The notes under the pieces are model-generated. The model searched no databases. It saw only the letters and a program-made list of their open reading frames with translations, and had not been told where the DNA came from. Position numbers and translations under genes: made by a program. From an uncultured Clostridia bacterium (GTDB lineage: Bacteria; Bacillota; Clostridia; UBA1381), in assembly GCA_910585795.1 (NCBI GenBank), contig CAJUFV010000104.1, positions 1 to 7,626 on the forward strand: a DNA stretch of 7,626 bases, read 5' to 3'. Of this stretch, positions 5,648-7,626 are shown one piece after another (positions within the stretch are counted from its first letter, which is position 1; each line of letters starts with the position of its first letter).

Positions 5648-5950
5648 ATGAGAAAGACTATTTTAAAAATATTAAACAATACATGGGGATTGCTTATTTT
5701 CGCTCTTTTGGGCGGTATGGCGTATTATTCGGCGATACTGAAATTTATTCTGGCCAATACGGAGGTTGGAGGAGGACTGCTTGCTTTTTTCCTTTTTCCT
5801 CTTATAGTATGCGGTGCGGCGCTTATACTGGTGAAAATAATCAGGCAATGCCTGGAAGATGAACGCGGAGGGACGGCTGTGACAATTTTTCTGCTTCATG
5901 CGCTGTTTGTTCTTATTGGTATTGTATTTGTGATTTCAATATTTAAGTAA
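5648..5950 (+). CDS. Small three-helix membrane protein, unknown function
   Basis: A 100-aa hydrophobic protein that I do not recognise. Three likely membrane segments are visible at about residues 13-35, 41-63 and 77-99. They are separated by a short Thr-Glu-Val-Gly-Gly-Gly turn and by a charged loop, IRQCLEDERGG, near 65-75. The N-terminus is basic (MRKTILK), which favours an inside N-terminus by the positive-inside rule, and the protein ends only one residue after the last segment. There is no signal peptidase site, catalytic motif or binding motif. GAGG (5639-5642) lies 5 nt before the ATG, and codon use resembles the neighbouring genes, so it is likely real. It lies 36 bp after yebC and ends at a strong terminator, so it appears to be the last gene of the yebC unit. 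Confidence 0.8.
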   Translation: MRKTILKILNNTWGLLIFALLGGMAYYSAILKFILANTEVGGGLLAFFLFPLIVCGAALILVKIIRQCLEDERGGTAVTIFLLHALFVLIGIVFVISIFK

Positions 5951-5954
5951 TGAA

Positions 5955-5986
5955 AAATAACCGGCAGTATTACTGCCGGTTATTTA
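5955..5986 (+). terminator. Strong terminator of the yebC unit
   Basis: A 13-bp perfect stem (5955-5967 with 5973-5985) with a GC-rich core CCGGCAG/CTGCCGG and a 5-nt loop begins four bases after the stop codon of the membrane protein gene. The right arm ends in a T-rich tract. Confidence 0.88.
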
Positions 5987-5999
5987 TGTATGGACCGAT

Positions 6000-6036
6000 A
6001 AAAAGTCTGTCTGTTTATACAAAGACAGACTTTTTA
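6000..6036. terminator. Bidirectional terminator between convergent units
   Basis: A second 13-bp perfect stem (6000-6012 with 6023-6035, AAAAAGTCTGTCT and its complement) has a 10-nt loop and five T or five A at its ends. It can therefore stop plus-strand read-through and also end the minus-strand HPr gene, whose stop codon is about 68 bp away. Confidence 0.82.
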
Positions 6037-6103
6037 ATACTATTGACAAATGACGGATATTACTGTCTTAACAGTATGCGTCAAATGCGTTTTTTCATAC
6101 TAA

Positions 6104-6361
6104 TTACAGATTTTCTCTAAAATAATTTTCTAAAGCTGACGCGGCTTCTGATTCATCATTGCCTTCAACTTTTATTGTGATAAAATCACCTTTTTGCACG
6201 CCAAGACATGTCACTGTAAATAATCTCTTCAGGTTTTCAATTCTTTTATTATATTCAATACTAATATTTGAGTTATAGCTCTGTGCCTCCTGTACGAGCT
6301 TTCCGGCACCCCTTGCGTGAATTCCCTGTTCACCTGTAATTGTGTAAGAAAATTGTTTCAT
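6104..6361 (-). CDS. HPr-like phosphocarrier protein
   Basis: An 85-aa protein of the HPr family, the small cytoplasmic carrier that passes phosphate from enzyme I to sugar-specific PTS components. The active-site block GIHARGAG places His15 and Arg17 exactly as in HPr, although the usual proline at 18 is glycine. The region that in HPr carries the regulatory serine (KSIMG) reads KRLFT, so position 46 is Arg and the HPr-kinase target is missing. To my knowledge KRLF-type HPr proteins are a recurring variant in Clostridia. The start at 6361 is chosen because GGAGG (6370-6374) lies 8 nt upstream and the N-terminus then matches HPr; a longer in-frame ATG at 6394 lacks this. There is no ptsI beside it. 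It could be a PTS carrier without catabolite signalling, or have another phosphotransfer role. Confidence 0.92.
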   Translation of the reverse strand: MKQFSYTITGEQGIHARGAGKLVQEAQSYNSNISIEYNKRIENLKRLFTVTCLGVQKGDFITIKVEGNDESEAASALENYFRENL

Positions 6362-6422
6362 GGCTAAAACCTCCATTCTAATCGGAAAATTCATCCTTAA
6401 AATTATTGACCGATTAACCGTT

Positions 6423-6450
6423 ATTATACCATTGAGACGTGATTTGTCAA
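6423..6450 (-). promoter_or_regulatory. Strong promoter of the HPr-like gene
   Basis: On the minus strand a perfect -35 TTGACA (6445-6450) and a perfect -10 TATAAT (6423-6428) are 16 nt apart, and the -10 is preceded by the extended element TGG. The predicted leader of about 55 nt contains the inverted repeat described among the findings. Confidence 0.85.
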
Positions 6451-6574
6451 TAAAATCTTAAATAATACCATTTTTTGGACAAAATTCAACCATATGTTTA
6501 CATAATTTTTATGGAATTTTGTATAGAAATTTTCCATTTTCTACCTTGACAATTCAGTTCATAATATGAGCTAA

Positions 6575-7570
6575 CTAGCTTAAAGGTGAATATACCTCGC
6601 GGATATTGTTGATATATTCAACATATTTTTCTGCTTCAGAAGGGGGTGAGACAAATCTTGCTCCTTTTCCTAAAGCGGTAAGCCATCCGTAAAATTGAGT
6701 GCTTATATTAACTTTAACCTTAATATTAAAAGTATTCGCTTTTTTTTTAATAATATGTACCTCTTTTCCAAAACGGTCTATAACAACGCCGATAAGTCCG
6801 TTATCGAAGCACAATTCTATCTCTGTTTCGCTTCCGGCGAACATACCAAAGGTTTTTCGTGAAAATGCCGCGATGTCAAAGCTATTGTATTGTTCCGCTC
6901 CATCTCGCTTGTCACCGATAATATCAATGGAAAGCATTTTATCTACGCGATAATGCCGCATTTCCTTGCTTGCGCTGTCATATGCAATAAGATAATAATT
7001 TTCATCCTCCCACATAAGTATCCACGGACTGGCGATATAATAGCTTCCGTTCTTTTTCGGCTCCAGCTTTTTATCGGTTGTCCATTCACAGTATTTATAT
7101 CGGATTTTTGAATTAGACGATATTGCCGAGTGAATTTTATCTACATTATAATATATACTTTCATTCATCGTCTTTATTCTGTCCGCAACCACAACCTGAT
7201 TTTGTACAGTCCTCGCTTCATAACGTCCCGCAAGTCCTTCAATTTTTTTTATTAATTCCCGCGACTTTTTTTCTGTAATAAATTTTGACGCCTGAACAGC
7301 GTCAACAAGCAGCTTTATTTCGGGCAGTTCAAAATCTCTTGACGCGATATAATATCCGCTTGGCTCACTTCTGCGGTTTAAAATATCCAGACCGAATATC
7401 TTTAGCTTTTCAATATCATCATATACGCTTTTTCTCTCGGCGTCTATTCCTTTTTCCTCAAGCGCTGCGATAATATCAGACATTGACATTACATGCTCTT
7501 CATCTGTATTTTCCATAAGTAACCGCATTAAATATAATATTTTTAATTTTTGATTAGTCGATTTTGCCAT
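6575..7570 (-). CDS. WYL-domain transcriptional regulator
   Basis: A 331-aa protein with the layout of WYL regulators. An N-terminal winged helix-turn-helix spans about residues 5-75 (NQKLKILYLMRLL, then the recognition-helix stretch ERKSVYDDIEKLKIFG). A linker follows, then a WYL domain at about 130-215 with the core NYYLIAYD at 191-198 and HYRVDKM at 206-212, then a C-terminal extension ending near 331. The signature triplet reads Tyr-Tyr-Leu rather than Trp-Tyr-Leu, a tolerated variation. WYL domains are thought to bind nucleic acid or nucleotide-type ligands and to switch DNA binding. The start at 7570 has GGAGG (7577-7581) 6 nt upstream; the in-frame ATG at 7585 overlaps that site. No obvious target gene lies in the window; a divergent neighbour right of the edge, or its own promoter, is a reasonable guess. 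Confidence 0.93.
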   Translation of the reverse strand: MAKSTNQKLKILYLMRLLMENTDEEHVMSMSDIIAALEEKGIDAERKSVYDDIEKLKIFGLDILNRRSEPSGYYIASRDFELPEIKLLVDAVQASKFITEKKSRELIKKIEGLAGRYEARTVQNQVVVADRIKTMNESIYYNVDKIHSAISSNSKIRYKYCEWTTDKKLEPKKNGSYYIASPWILMWEDENYYLIAYDSASKEMRHYRVDKMLSIDIIGDKRDGAEQYNSFDIAAFSRKTFGMFAGSETEIELCFDNGLIGVVIDRFGKEVHIIKKKANTFNIKVKVNISTQFYGWLTALGKGARFVSPPSEAEKYVEYINNIREVYSPLS

Positions 7571-7605
7571 GTAAAGCCTCCGCATAAATATAATAATTTC
7601 TTAAT

Positions 7606-7611
7606 ATTATA
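7606..7611 (-). promoter_or_regulatory. Likely -10 box for the WYL regulator gene
   Basis: A perfect TATAAT on the minus strand lies about 36 nt upstream of the WYL start codon. Its -35 would fall just beyond the right edge of the window and cannot be checked. A weaker alternative, TTGATG (7612-7617) with TATTAT (7590-7595) and a 16-nt spacer, would start transcription almost on the ribosome binding site. Confidence 0.4.
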
Positions 7612-7626
7612 CATCAAATATATGTA

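Noticed and set aside
6511..6537. Imperfect inverted repeat ATGGAA/TTCCAT after the WYL gene, considered as its terminator.
   Set aside because: The stem is short with a two-base bulge, is almost all A/T, and is not followed by a T run on the minus strand.
1..7626. CRISPR arrays, insertion sequences, prophage genes, toxin-antitoxin pairs or defence genes.
   Set aside because: No regularly spaced repeats, transposase or integrase motifs, or toxin/antitoxin folds were seen on either strand. All gene-sized frames are explained by housekeeping genes or their shadows.

Overview
The window looks like chromosomal housekeeping DNA from a low-GC Gram-positive bacterium, most likely an anaerobic Clostridia member (Oscillospiraceae/Lachnospiraceae-like). 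This is an inference from four things seen in the sequence: strong AGGAGG-type ribosome binding sites, consensus sigma-A promoters, the rpsU-yqeY gene pair, and an HPr-like protein of the clostridial KRLF type. I cannot name a genus.

Layout. Bases 1-296 hold intrinsic terminators and a tRNA-Thr(CGU) gene on the minus strand; the end of a neighbouring unit probably lies just left of base 1. Bases 297-1061 are the minus-strand rpsU-yqeY unit (ribosomal protein bS21 and a GatB/YqeY-domain protein) with a consensus promoter. Bases 1246-2332 are a single minus-strand galE (UDP-glucose 4-epimerase) with its own promoter. A divergent promoter region of about 100 bp (2304-2405) separates galE from the plus-strand panB-panC-panD operon (2695-4771). 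That operon encodes the vitamin B5 enzymes that make ketopantoate, beta-alanine and pantothenate. The ketopantoate reductase step (PanE, or IlvC acting in its place) is not in the window.

Downstream, a separate promoter drives yebC (4880-5611) and a small three-helix membrane protein of unknown function (5648-5950). Two back-to-back hairpin terminators (5955-6036) end this unit. The remainder is on the minus strand: an HPr-like phosphocarrier with His15 but Arg at the position of regulatory Ser46 (6104-6361), and a WYL-domain transcription regulator (6575-7570) whose promoter runs off the right edge.

I see no phage, transposon, CRISPR array or defence system. The most interesting part is the leader of about 283 nt between the mapped pan promoter and panB. 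It contains no convincing gene but has several complementary segments, an imperfect repeated block and a hairpin followed by six T. It may be a regulatory RNA controlling pantothenate synthesis, perhaps related to the known 'pan' motif class reported upstream of such operons; I could not test this.
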